From assembly GCF_002979555.1 (NCBI RefSeq), contig NZ_PCOZ01000002.1, positions 525,478 to 589,477 of the forward strand: 64,000 bases of DNA, in the 5' to 3' direction. Shown piece by piece: positions 46,938 through 55,143 of the stretch. The position numbers and the translations under genes were made by a program. Within the stretch, counting starts at the first letter, position 1, and each line of letters begins with the position of its first letter. The stretch comes from Pseudomonas sp. MYb60 (GTDB lineage: Bacteria > Pseudomonadota > Gammaproteobacteria > Pseudomonadales > Pseudomonadaceae). The notes under the pieces were generated by a model, which did not search any database, was not told where the DNA came from, and worked only from the letters and a program-made list of their open reading frames with translations.

Positions 46938-48596
46938 TCAGGGCGAATGTGTGATGTCGGCAATATCGTCGGCGGAGAGCGCGCCGGTGTCGGACGTTTC
47001 CAGCACGACATAGGCGCTGCTGCAAAACAGTGAATTCAAGCGTTTCATGTCGGCGATCAGCTCGAGGTGCAGGGAGCTGGTCTCCAGGCTCTGTACGATC
47101 TTGCGTTGCAGGCGGCTGACATGGGCGTGAGCCAAGCGCCGTTCCTGGGCGCGGAAGCGGCGTTTTTCGCGCAGCAACTGGCGGGCGCTCTCTGGGTCGG
47201 CACTGAGAAATACCGACAGGCCCAGGCGCAGGTTGGCGATCAACTGGCTGTGCAGGCCGCTGAGTTCTTCCAGGCCGACTTCGGAAAACTGCCGGCGCTG
47301 AGAGGTTTTCTGCTGCTGGACCTTGCGCAGCATGCGTTCGATCAGGTCGCCGGCCAGCTTCAGGTTGATCGACAGTTCGATGATTTCGGCCCAGCGCCGG
47401 CTGTCCTGCTCGCTGAGGTCTTCGCGGGGCATCTGCGCCAGGTAGAGTTTGATCGCGCTGTAGAGCGATTCGACATCATCGCTGAGGCTGCGCATTTCCT
47501 GGGTGATGGCGGTTTGTTTGCCACGCAGCACTTCCTGCATGGACATTAGCATGTTGTCGATCAGGTCGCCCAGGCGCAGGGTTTCGCGGGCAGCGTTGGC
47601 CAGCGCCAGGCTCGGGGTGGTCAAGGCGGTGGGGTCCAAGTGGCGCGGCTTGGCCTTGCCGTTGGTGTCTTCCCGCTCCGGCAGCAGCCAGGCGCACAGG
47701 CGCGCCATGGGCCCGATGGTTGGCAGCAGGATCAGGCAGCGGCTGACGTTGTAGAGCAGGTGGAAGGTGATGACCATGCCTTGGGCGCTGTAGTCCAAAC
47801 CGTCCATCCACAGGACAAGGGGATCGAGTACCGGGATGATCAGCAACAGCCCGATCAACTTGTACAACAGGCTGCCCAGTGCCACCTGGCGTCCGGCGGC
47901 GTTCTGCATGCTGGTGCTGAGGAAGGCCAGCACGCCGCTGCCGATGTTGGCTCCGATCACCAGGCCGATGGCCACGTGCAAGCCGATTACGCCGGCGCCG
48001 GCCAGGGTGGCGGTGAGCAGCACAGCGGCCAGGCTCGAGTAGGAAATCATCGCGAACAACGCGCCGACCAGGGCGTCGAGCAGGATGTCGCCTGTCAACG
48101 AGGCGAACAGCACTTTCACGCCCTGAGCGTGGGTGATAGGCCCGGCGGCTTCGACGATCAGTTGCAGCGCGAGGATGATCAACCCGAGGCCGATGCCCAC
48201 CCGGCCCAACTGCCCGGCCCGCGTCTGTTTGCGCGACAGGAAGAAAATCACCCCGAGGAAGATCAGCAGCGGCGACAGCCAGGACAGGTCGAACGTCAGC
48301 ACCCGCGCCATGAGCGCCGTACCGACGTCGGCACCAAGCATGGTCGCCAATGCAGGCATCAGCCCCATCAGGCCTTGGCCCACAAACGAGGTGACCAGCA
48401 TCGCCGTGGCGTTGCTGCTCTGCACCATGGCCGTCACCAGGATACCGGCGATAAACGCCAGCCAGCGCTTGGACATGTTGTGCCCGATGACTTGGCGCAA
48501 GTTGGAGCCGTAGACCCGCAGGATGCCGGTCCGGACGATGTGCGTGCCCCAGATCAGCAGGGTCACGGCGGAAAGCAGATTGAGCAAGGTCAGCAT
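46938..48596 (-). CDS. Na/Pi cotransporter-family protein with PhoU-like domain
   Basis: A 552-aa protein: the first 310 residues carry about nine helices with two inverted NptA repeats (QSSNATAMLVTSFVGQGLM and SYSSLAAVLLTATLAG, the QSS/SS motifs of sodium-dependent phosphate carriers), and the C-terminal about 220 residues are helical and PhoU-like (LGDLIDNMLMSMQEVL, RFRAQERRLAHAHVSRLQRK). A hairpin CGCTCC-AAA-GGGAGCG-type repeat (48618-48633) sits just upstream of the start. Phosphate export or uptake, likely with regulatory PhoU function; direction not known from sequence. Confidence 0.88.
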   Translation of the reverse strand: MLTLLNLLSAVTLLIWGTHIVRTGILRVYGSNLRQVIGHNMSKRWLAFIAGILVTAMVQSSNATAMLVTSFVGQGLMGLMPALATMLGADVGTALMARVLTFDLSWLSPLLIFLGVIFFLSRKQTRAGQLGRVGIGLGLIILALQLIVEAAGPITHAQGVKVLFASLTGDILLDALVGALFAMISYSSLAAVLLTATLAGAGVIGLHVAIGLVIGANIGSGVLAFLSTSMQNAAGRQVALGSLLYKLIGLLLIIPVLDPLVLWMDGLDYSAQGMVITFHLLYNVSRCLILLPTIGPMARLCAWLLPEREDTNGKAKPRHLDPTALTTPSLALANAARETLRLGDLIDNMLMSMQEVLRGKQTAITQEMRSLSDDVESLYSAIKLYLAQMPREDLSEQDSRRWAEIIELSINLKLAGDLIERMLRKVQQQKTSQRRQFSEVGLEELSGLHSQLIANLRLGLSVFLSADPESARQLLREKRRFRAQERRLAHAHVSRLQRKIVQSLETSSLHLELIADMKRLNSLFCSSAYVVLETSDTGALSADDIADITHSP

Positions 48597-48744
48597 GCTC
48601 GGCCCCCCGTGTGGGTGCGCTCCAAAGGGAGCGTAGGAAGTTTGCCGCGTGCCGCTCTACGTCTTGTACTTAAGCTGTAGTTGGCGAATGGCCTGCGCGC
48701 CAGCATCGCATAGCTAAAGTGACGATTGAAACAAAACTGTCACA

Positions 48745-48844
48745 TGTAGAAGCGAGCTTGCTCGCGAAGAACGTCAACGATAACGCGTTCATTTTGAAAG
48801 AACGCGGTGCCCTTGAGTTTTTCGCGAGCAAGCTCACTCCTACA
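48745..48844. repeat. inverted repeat pair (REPIN-like)
   Basis: TGTAGAAGCGAGCTTGCTCG (48745-48764 onward) and its inverse TTCGCGAGCAAGCTCACTCC (48821-48840, then TACA) flank an inner palindrome, CGCGTTC (48784-48790) and GAACGCG (48800-48806). It is a second class of dispersed pseudomonad repeat ('GCGAGCTTGCTCGCGAA'), lying in the 271-bp gap between TerC and the Na/Pi gene. Confidence 0.8.
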
Positions 48845-48867
48845 GTGACGGCGATGCGGCGTTCCGG

Positions 48868-49635
48868 TTATTGACCCGGAATGTCTTTGCGCAGTTTCAC
48901 CGGATCCTGCTGTTTCTTCTTTTTCGCGATGGCGGTACGCATCTTGATGTTCACCGCTTCCACTGCCAGCGAGAACGCCATGGCGAAGTAGACGTAGCCT
49001 TTTGGCACGTGCACGTCGAAGGATTCGGCGATCAGCACGGTACCGACGACCAGCAGGAACGACAGCGCGAGCATTTTCAGCGACGGGTGCTTGTCGATGA
49101 ATTCGCTGATGGTGCCGGCTGCCAGCATCATCACCAGTACTGCAACGATGATCGCGGCGACCATGACCGGAACATGGGAAACCATGCCAACGGCGGTGAT
49201 GACCGAGTCCAGGGAGAACACGATGTCGATGATGGCGATCTGCACGATGGTGTAGATGAACTTGCCACCCTTGCCGCTCGGTTCTTCGTTGGTTTCGTCT
49301 TCACCTTCCAGCGCGTGGTACATCTCCTGGGAGCTTTTCCACAGCAGGAACAGGCCACCGAAGAACAGGATCAGGTCGCGACCGGAAATGCCTTGGCCGA
49401 AGACCACGAACAGGTCGGCGGTCAGTTGCATTACCCAGGTGATCGACAGCAGCAGCAGAATGCGCGTGACCATCGCCAGGGCGAGGCCGAAGATCCGGGT
49501 GCGCGCCTGCATATGCTTGGGCATGCGGCTGACCAGGATCGAAATCATGATGATGTTATCGATACCCAGGACGATCTCGAGGGCCGTCAAGGTGAAGAAG
49601 GCAATCCAGATTTCCGGATTGGTCAGCCATTCCAT
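48868..49635 (-). CDS. TerC-family integral membrane protein
   Basis: A 255-aa inner-membrane protein with seven or eight helices. TerC marks are the paired metal-type motifs ALEIVLGIDNIIMISIL near residue 25 and VFSLDSVITAVGMVSHVP near residue 140. The C-terminus is strongly basic (KKKKQQDPVKLRKD). I chose ATG 49635 (MEWLTNPEI) with AAAGGA upstream; an in-frame ATG at 49653 adds 6 residues. TerC proteins are linked to metal (Mn) homeostasis in several bacteria; no riboswitch is visible upstream. Confidence 0.92.
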   Translation of the reverse strand: MEWLTNPEIWIAFFTLTALEIVLGIDNIIMISILVSRMPKHMQARTRIFGLALAMVTRILLLLSITWVMQLTADLFVVFGQGISGRDLILFFGGLFLLWKSSQEMYHALEGEDETNEEPSGKGGKFIYTIVQIAIIDIVFSLDSVITAVGMVSHVPVMVAAIIVAVLVMMLAAGTISEFIDKHPSLKMLALSFLLVVGTVLIAESFDVHVPKGYVYFAMAFSLAVEAVNIKMRTAIAKKKKQQDPVKLRKDIPGQ

Positions 49636-49705
49636 GTGTATTCCTTTGAGCAAGTGTTAAACCGCGCAAGCTGCAGCGCCGCGCGGTAAGTGTGAGTCGG
49701 TACGA

Positions 49706-51013
49706 TTATAGAGTGCTGAACAGCGGAAAAATCCCCATCAGCAATGCGGCGAACATTATGCACAGGCAGACCAGCACTGCCCACTTCAGGGTGAAGCGCT
49801 GGTGGTCGCCGAATTCGATACCGGCCAGGGCCACCAGCAGGTAGGTGGACGGTACCAGCGGGCTGAGCAAGTGCACCGGCTGGCCAACGATCGAGGCGCG
49901 GGCCATTTCCACGGCGCTGATGCCGTAGTGGCTGGCGGCTTCGGCCAGCACCGGCAGGACGCCGTAGTAGAACGCATCGTTGGACATGAAGAAGGTGAAC
50001 GGCATGCTCACCAGTGCGGTGATCACTGCCAGGTACGGGCCCATGGCTTCGGGAATGACCGCCAGCAGGCTCTTGGACATGGCGTCGACCATGCCGGTAC
50101 CCGACAGGATGCCGGTGAAGATACCCGCGGCGAAGATCAGCCCGACCACCGCCAACACGCTGCCGGCGTGGGCCGCGACGCGGTCTTTCTGCTGTTGCAG
50201 GCATGGGTAGTTGACGATCATCGCGATACTGAACGCCACCATGAACAGCACGGGCAGCGGCAACAGACCGGCAATCAGTGTGCACATCAGCAGCAGGGTC
50301 AGGGCGCCGTTGAACCAGATCAGCTTGGGACGGCGAGCGTCCGGGAATTGCGACACGCTGATCTCGCTGTGGTCGATCTCGTCGCCGGCCAGGTGCAGTT
50401 CACCCAGGCGCGCACGCTCGCGCTTGCCGTACATATAGGCGATCACCAGGATGGCGATGACGCCGGCGGCCATGGCGGGGATCATCGGTACGAAGATGTC
50501 CGAAGGGTCCACGTGCAGCGCACTGGCGGCGCGGGCGGTCGGGCCGCCCCAGGGGGTCATGTTCATCACGCCGCCGGCGAGGATGATCAGGCCGGCCATG
50601 ATCCGCGGGCTCATGCCGATGCGCTGGTACAGCGGCAGCATGGCGGCCACGCAGATCATGTAGGTGGTGGCGCCGTCACCGTCGAGGGAAACCACCAGCG
50701 CCAGCACGGCGGTGCCGACCGAGACCTTGAGCGGGTCGCCCTTGACCATCTTGAGGATCTTGCGCACGGCCGGGTCGAACAGGCCGGAGTCGATCATCAG
50801 GGCAAAATAGAGGATGGCGAACATCAACATCACGCCGGTCGGCGCAAGCTTGGTGATGCCTTCGAGCATCATCGGGCCGATCTTCGGCGCGAAACCGCCG
50901 AACAGCGCGAACAGGATGGGCACGATGATCAGGGCGATCAGCGCGGACAGGCGCTTGGTCATGATCAGGAACATGAACGTGATGACCATGGCGAAGCCAA
51001 GGAAAGTCAGCAT
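49706..51013 (-). CDS. CitMHS-family citrate:metal/proton symporter
   Basis: A 435-aa membrane carrier with 11-12 helices. It begins MLTFLGFAMVITFMFLIMTKRLSALIALIIVPILFALFGG and contains ALVVSLDGDGATTYMICVAAMLPLY, NMTPWGGPTARAASAL and GQPVHLLSPLVPSTYLLVALAGIEFGDHQRFTLKWA, which are typical of citrate-Mg/Ca complex transporters. PA5468-type locus. It is separated from TerC by 70 bp and from the DUF4105 gene by 283 bp in which only a truncated REP word (near 51272, TGTGGGAGGGC) is seen. Confidence 0.92.
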   Translation of the reverse strand: MLTFLGFAMVITFMFLIMTKRLSALIALIIVPILFALFGGFAPKIGPMMLEGITKLAPTGVMLMFAILYFALMIDSGLFDPAVRKILKMVKGDPLKVSVGTAVLALVVSLDGDGATTYMICVAAMLPLYQRIGMSPRIMAGLIILAGGVMNMTPWGGPTARAASALHVDPSDIFVPMIPAMAAGVIAILVIAYMYGKRERARLGELHLAGDEIDHSEISVSQFPDARRPKLIWFNGALTLLLMCTLIAGLLPLPVLFMVAFSIAMIVNYPCLQQQKDRVAAHAGSVLAVVGLIFAAGIFTGILSGTGMVDAMSKSLLAVIPEAMGPYLAVITALVSMPFTFFMSNDAFYYGVLPVLAEAASHYGISAVEMARASIVGQPVHLLSPLVPSTYLLVALAGIEFGDHQRFTLKWAVLVCLCIMFAALLMGIFPLFSTL

Positions 51014-51296
51014 AGGAATACTCCAGGCGTAGCGCGGCTAGGGAAATAGCGAACCGGTTGGGTCAGCGCAGAACGAAAGGCACGAGGCTTACGGGGGGAG
51101 TCGGGGCGAACAGGCGGGTACGGGCGGACATCGGGAATCACCATTGTTGTTGTGTACAGCCGGTCTGTTGCCGGCAGTTGGAGGCGATCCTAGACGGGAA
51201 AGCTTTCAGCCAGCTTTCGCTGGGAAAACAGGGGATGAAGGGCAGTACGCAGTGTTGAGGTTTATGCAGATCAAAATGTGGGAGGGCAGTGATGCT

Positions 51297-53258
51297 CTAC
51301 GGCAGTTCGAGACCGCCGGCGGCTTTGTGCAGCGTGCGCAAATGCTCACCCACCTGCTTGAGGTTGGCTTCGCACGCGGCGATTTCGGCCGCGCGGGATG
51401 GTTCCAGCAGCGCCCTCACCTCTTTGTCCAACTCGCCAGTCAGCGATTGCAGCTGTTTCTGGCGCTCGGCGCTTTCCGATTCCAGGCGCTTGGCTTCGGA
51501 TGGCTGCGGCAGGCCGTAGCCGCCACTGTCGAGCAGTTCCGCCGGGCGGCTGAGGAAGCCGCTGTTGGCGAGAATCTGTTGCAGGGTGGCGTTGGCTTTC
51601 TCCATGCCACCGTTTTTCAGCTCGCGGGCGCCTAGGTAGCGTTGTTTGACTTCGTCCTGGGCCAGCATCAACTGCTTTCGAAAGCTCGCCTGTTCCAGCA
51701 GCAACAGCGCGGCACTGGTACGCAGGTCGGCCTGGTCAAACCACTGGCGGCGTTCGGCGGCACTCAGGGCCAGCCAGTCTTCGACCTGGGTCTGCTTGAT
51801 CGGCAAGTGTTTGCGCAGCACGTCGAACATCGCCTGATAGCGTTCGCGGAAGGAGTCGAAGTGATAGCCCAGGCGCAGGGCGTTGCGCTTGTCGTCCAAC
51901 ACACTGGTATCCGCCAGGCCGCGGGCTTGCAGGACTTCCAGCAGGCCGTTGGGGGTGATGTTGTCCAGGCCGGTCAGTTGCGGGTTGGCGCTGCCGCTGC
52001 GCAACAGTTTCAGGCTCTCGACCGCGCAGTTGTTGGACAGGAAGTAGTAGTTGCCGTCGTAGCTCCAGTGCATTTCGGCGGCATGCTCGACGGTGTCGTT
52101 GATTTCCTGGCGCGTGAGTTTCAGCGGCACCGAGGCCAGGCCGCGCAGTTCGGTCTTGGTGTACTCGTCGATCACCTGCGCGAGTGGCAGCACGAACAGC
52201 CGCGATGGGTATTTGCCCACCAGCCCGTCCCAGCTCGACAACTGCACGTCACCGACAAAGGCGCGGTAGGACAACACCAGGTGCTGGTCCAGGTCGAGCC
52301 GGCAATCCGGTCCACGGGGGCGGCCAGGCGCACAGATCACCAGGCGCAGCATGCTGTGGCCCCAGCGGCTGACCAGGTTCTGGTTGGCTTCGGCCAGCAG
52401 GTAATCGATCTCGTAGACGCGCTCAGGGTCGACATGGCCGAGCGGAGTCTTGGCGAAATCATTGCCGGCATTGAGGAAAGGATAGGACGGGGCGCACGCG
52501 TCCTGCTCCGGCGGCGCCCAGCCAAAGTGTTCCTTGTAATAGCGGAACAGCGCGGGGCGTCGGCAGGCATAGCTCGGGTCGAGGAGGAAGTACTCCATGT
52601 TGACCGCGACGAATTCAAGCGGGCTGGTGGTTTCGTAGATATCCGGGCTGCGCACCACTTGGCGGTTGTGCTGTTCGCGCTCGCCGCGCCGGCCCACGTA
52701 TTGTGGCCATCCGGCGAGGTCCAGCAGGCGCGGGTCATCGCTGAGGGTGAAGCGACGATCGTTCTGGCCACGGCATTGATCGGGCAGGCCGATGACGCCG
52801 GTGATGCTGTTCTGGCGGCTGCAACGCTGGATCAGCGCGCGCTCATCCTTGGGCCACAGGCGCGCACGGTCATAGATGTGGGTCAGTTCATGCAGCACGG
52901 TGGCGAGCATTTCCCGGCGCACGGTGCCGTGGGGGCGATGGGTTTTTTGCGTGGCGGCGCTGCCGTCGGTGAGGCTGTCGAGCAGGTTGCTATTGAGGTC
53001 CAACTCGGACACCAGCGAAGCCTGGCCGTAGGCGTTTTCCGGCATCTTGTCGGTCCAGCCGACGTCGATGCGGCGATCCAGCTGTTCGATGAAACGCGGT
53101 GGCAGTGCGCGCATCGCGTCATCGAGCAATGCCTGGCTGGCCTGCTGTTGCGCCGCGCTCAGGCCTTCAGTCTTGAGTCGCAGTTGCAGGCTGGCCTGGG
53201 CTGCGCTGGCGCACACCAGCACTGCCCCGGCCAGGAGCCAGGCGGCGAGGCGCCTCAC
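51297..53258 (-). CDS. DUF4105-containing, HExxH-bearing secreted protein
   Basis: A 653-aa exported protein with a signal peptide (about residues 1-22, ending AAQA). Residues about 50-200 hold a zinc-metalloprotease-like H123-ELT-H127 motif (VLHELTHIYDRA), and the central part (about 280-440) fits DUF4105 (Lnb-type N-terminal domain: NLVSRWGHSMLRLVI, GKYPSRLFVLPLAQVIDEY, NYYFLSNNCAVESLKLL). The C-terminus is coiled-coil (ESAERQKQLQSLTGELDKEV). No function is established. It overlaps the first DUF2388 gene by 4 bp (ATGA), so it is translated with it. Confidence 0.82.
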   Translation of the reverse strand: MRRLAAWLLAGAVLVCASAAQASLQLRLKTEGLSAAQQQASQALLDDAMRALPPRFIEQLDRRIDVGWTDKMPENAYGQASLVSELDLNSNLLDSLTDGSAATQKTHRPHGTVRREMLATVLHELTHIYDRARLWPKDERALIQRCSRQNSITGVIGLPDQCRGQNDRRFTLSDDPRLLDLAGWPQYVGRRGEREQHNRQVVRSPDIYETTSPLEFVAVNMEYFLLDPSYACRRPALFRYYKEHFGWAPPEQDACAPSYPFLNAGNDFAKTPLGHVDPERVYEIDYLLAEANQNLVSRWGHSMLRLVICAPGRPRGPDCRLDLDQHLVLSYRAFVGDVQLSSWDGLVGKYPSRLFVLPLAQVIDEYTKTELRGLASVPLKLTRQEINDTVEHAAEMHWSYDGNYYFLSNNCAVESLKLLRSGSANPQLTGLDNITPNGLLEVLQARGLADTSVLDDKRNALRLGYHFDSFRERYQAMFDVLRKHLPIKQTQVEDWLALSAAERRQWFDQADLRTSAALLLLEQASFRKQLMLAQDEVKQRYLGARELKNGGMEKANATLQQILANSGFLSRPAELLDSGGYGLPQPSEAKRLESESAERQKQLQSLTGELDKEVRALLEPSRAAEIAACEANLKQVGEHLRTLHKAAGGLELP

Positions 53259-53575
53259 AGAGCGAGGATAGCTTCAGCGAGGGTCTGGTCACTGGCGTCG
53301 CGGGCTTCCGGTACGCGGGTACGCAGGGTGTCAAAGGCGGCTTCGAGCTGTGCGCCGCGGATCTCGCCTTTGGTGGCGACGAAACTGGCGGCGTCGTCGT
53401 GGGCGTCGCGCACGATTTTGGAGTCGCGGATGGACGTGGTGGTGTCCGACGTGAAATCGATGGTGCGGCCGGAGGCGCGAACAATGATGTTACTGGTGGC
53501 CACCAGGGTTTGTGCCTGGGCAATGTCGGCCAACAGCAGCAGGCCAAGGGTGGCGGCGATCAGCGGGCTACGCAT
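53255..53575 (-). CDS. DUF2388 small exported protein, copy 1
   Basis: A 106-aa protein with a signal peptide (about residues 1-21, ending IAQA) and a mature domain with the DUF2388 pattern: SDTTTSIRDSKIVRDAHDDA, then ASFVATKGEIRGAQLEAAF, LRTRVP and AEAILAL at the end. Three paralogues lie in tandem here. The strongly conserved DDAASFVA..G..RG..LE segment suggests one fold. It is upstream of and overlaps the DUF4105 gene. Confidence 0.88.
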   Translation of the reverse strand: MRSPLIAATLGLLLLADIAQAQTLVATSNIIVRASGRTIDFTSDTTTSIRDSKIVRDAHDDAASFVATKGEIRGAQLEAAFDTLRTRVPEARDASDQTLAEAILAL

Positions 53576-53601
53576 GGGATGACTCCGAAATACACAGATG
53601 G

Positions 53602-53910
53602 TTATTGGACGAGAATTGCCTGCGCCAGTTCAAGGTCGCTGGCGTTAAGTTTCGGCCGGCTGTGGCGCAGGTAATCCAGCGCAGACTCCAGCCGCGCACC
53701 GCGCCATTGGCCATCGGTGGCGATGAACGCTGCGGCGTCATCCTGGGCGGCGATGATCACTTTGCGGTCGAAAGGCGCAGAGGTCACCTTGCTGGTGGCG
53801 TACGCGCTCGCGACGGTGCCTTGGGTGGTCAGGTCAAAGGCCGAAGCCAATGGCGACCAGGCAGCGGAAAACAACACAGGGACTATTAACAGGCGGTATG
53901 AAAAAGCCAT
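53602..53910 (-). CDS. DUF2388 small exported protein, copy 2
   Basis: A 102-aa paralogue. ATG 53910 (MAFSYRLLIVPVLFSAAWSPLASA) begins a signal peptide; the frame further up to 54060 is a poor leader. The mature part has KVIIAAQDDAAAFIATDGQWRGARLESALDYLRH and ELAQAILVQ, matching the other two copies, though the middle TSDTT segment is shorter. Gap to copy 1: 26 bp. Confidence 0.85.
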   Translation of the reverse strand: MAFSYRLLIVPVLFSAAWSPLASAFDLTTQGTVASAYATSKVTSAPFDRKVIIAAQDDAAAFIATDGQWRGARLESALDYLRHSRPKLNASDLELAQAILVQ

Positions 53911-53981
53911 GGGACTCGACAGTTGAAAGCGAGCGCCAAGGCTAGCGCAATGCCCGGGCGAGAGCCAGTGCGGCGGTATCA

Positions 53982-54000
53982 GGGAGCGGCGGGCGCTCCC
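53982..54000. terminator. hairpin downstream of DUF2388 copy 3
   Basis: GGGAGCG and CGCTCCC form a 7-bp stem in the 103-bp gap between DUF2388 copies 2 and 3, 14 bases after the copy 3 stop on the minus strand. No T-run follows on that strand, so it may stabilise the message rather than stop it. Confidence 0.45.
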
Positions 54001-54013
54001 TTTGCGCGTTGTT

Positions 54014-54334
54014 TCAGATCGCCAGGATCGCCTGGGCCAGTTGTGCATCGGTAGCGGCATTGAGTTGCGGCGCTTGTTGACGGATCTGGGCCAGGGCGCT
54101 CTCCAGTTTCACGCCACGGATGGCACCTTCGCTGGCGACGAAGCTCGCAGCATCGTCACGGGCGGCGCGCACGACCTTGTTGTCACGCAGGGACGAGGTG
54201 GCATCGGACGTGGCGTCGGAAGTGGCTTTCAGCGCGCCGACCAGGGAATCGGTGGTCACGATGAAGCTGGTGGCGTGGGCGTTGGCAGCCAGGGTCAGCA
54301 GGGCAGCAGCGCTCAACAGGCGAAGACGGGACAT
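54014..54334 (-). CDS. DUF2388 small exported protein, copy 3
   Basis: A 106-aa paralogue: signal peptide MSRLRLLSAAALLTLAANAHA, then TSFIVTTDSLVGALKATSDATSDATS and RAARDDAASFVASEGAIRGVKLESALAQIRQQAP ending AQLAQAILAI. It is the first gene of the four-gene minus-strand cluster. GAAGGAGTCATTCC precedes its ATG. Confidence 0.88.
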   Translation of the reverse strand: MSRLRLLSAAALLTLAANAHATSFIVTTDSLVGALKATSDATSDATSSLRDNKVVRAARDDAASFVASEGAIRGVKLESALAQIRQQAPQLNAATDAQLAQAILAI

Positions 54335-54516
54335 GGAATGACTCCTTCAAGGGGAAACACAGGGTTCAGAGACGAGTATTGATCATCAGGCGCTCTGGTG
54401 ATGAGCGGATAGTAAGCCGCTGTGACAACGGGCGGTATCTGATTTAAAAGTGTTACGGTTATTTTATGAATTACATGAACTGTACTGATTGGCGGTTTTA
54501 ACCGTCCCACAGAAAC

Positions 54517-54557
54517 AACAAAGCCCGCCTCCGGTCTCCCGGGGCGGGCTTTGTTTT
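54517..54557. terminator. rho-independent terminator of the DUF1127 gene
   Basis: AACAAAGCCCGCC pairs with GGCGGGCTTTGTT around a loop of 13 bases. On the minus strand (DUF1127 direction) the hairpin is followed by TGTTTCTGTG; on the plus strand by TTTT. It can therefore work in both directions. Confidence 0.85.
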
Positions 54558-54612
54558 GACAAATCTGGTTGCTGGCAGTGGACCCGGCAGGTCAGGGCCA
54601 GCGAGCGCTAAG

Positions 54613-54825
54613 TTAGCGCCAGAACGGCTTGCTCAGCTCTTCGTAGCGTTGAGCTTCGCTGATACCAGCGTCAGCCAGCAGACGCGAATCCAGGCGAGCC
54701 AGTTGGTGGCGGCTGGAGATGCGGCGCTGCCACAACATCAGGTTAGCCAGAACGCGCAAAGGCAGAGCGGCTTCGGTGTTTACAGCTTTTTCAGAGAACA
54801 GATCGGAACTGAGTGTACGTTCCAT
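54613..54825 (-). CDS. DUF1127 (YjiS-like) small protein
   Basis: A 70-aa protein; the C-terminal half (about residues 26-66, LANLMLWQRRISSRHQLARLDSRLLADAGISEAQRYEELSKPFWR) is the DUF1127 motif with its Arg-rich WxxRxxxRxxLxxLdxrlLxDiGis pattern. Small DUF1127 proteins bind RNA or affect metabolism in some alpha-proteobacteria, but its role here is unknown. GGAAGGATGTCATC precedes the ATG. Its upstream region holds an unusual array of CTGTAC/GTACAG words. Confidence 0.9.
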   Translation of the reverse strand: MERTLSSDLFSEKAVNTEAALPLRVLANLMLWQRRISSRHQLARLDSRLLADAGISEAQRYEELSKPFWR

Positions 54826-54907
54826 GATGACATCCTTCCGCTTGTGGCGGGATTAGGTAGTGGTTTAACTGATGCCAATGATCCTCTCTCAGCGCAAGAC
54901 TCTCTAG

Positions 54908-55140
54908 ATACAGTTCACCTGTATTGTGAGGGGCCAGTTAACTGTTTAAGGGTGCTGTACTGTCCGTAATTGGGGCAACTGTACCTGTCCGCACTAAAAG
55001 AGTGCGAAATGAGCAGTTTCGACTAGTGGGGTAGGATATTTCGGTAGGAATCGACCGGTACAGCAGTACAGTTTTTCTCAGATTCAGGGGTGGAACCGTC
55101 GAGCTGATGAAACTGTGTTTGCATCAGCCCGAACCTGTAC
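54908..55140. promoter_or_regulatory. array of CTGTAC/GTACAG words upstream of the DUF1127 gene
   Basis: In the 318-bp stretch between the DUF1127 gene and the CoA-transferase gene: ATACAG-TTCAC-CTGTAT (54908-54924, a perfect inverted repeat), CTGTAC at 54955 and 54979, GTACAG at 55058 and 55066, and CTGTAC at 55135. No gene lies here. The array suggests a cooperative repressor or activator such as a GntR/MocR-type protein; that identification is inference. Confidence 0.5.
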
Positions 55141-55143
55141 CCA

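Noticed and set aside
51642..53582. A 646-aa plus-strand open frame opposite the DUF4105 gene
   Set aside because: Antisense shadow; the minus strand has a signal peptide, HELTH motif and coupling with the DUF2388 genes.
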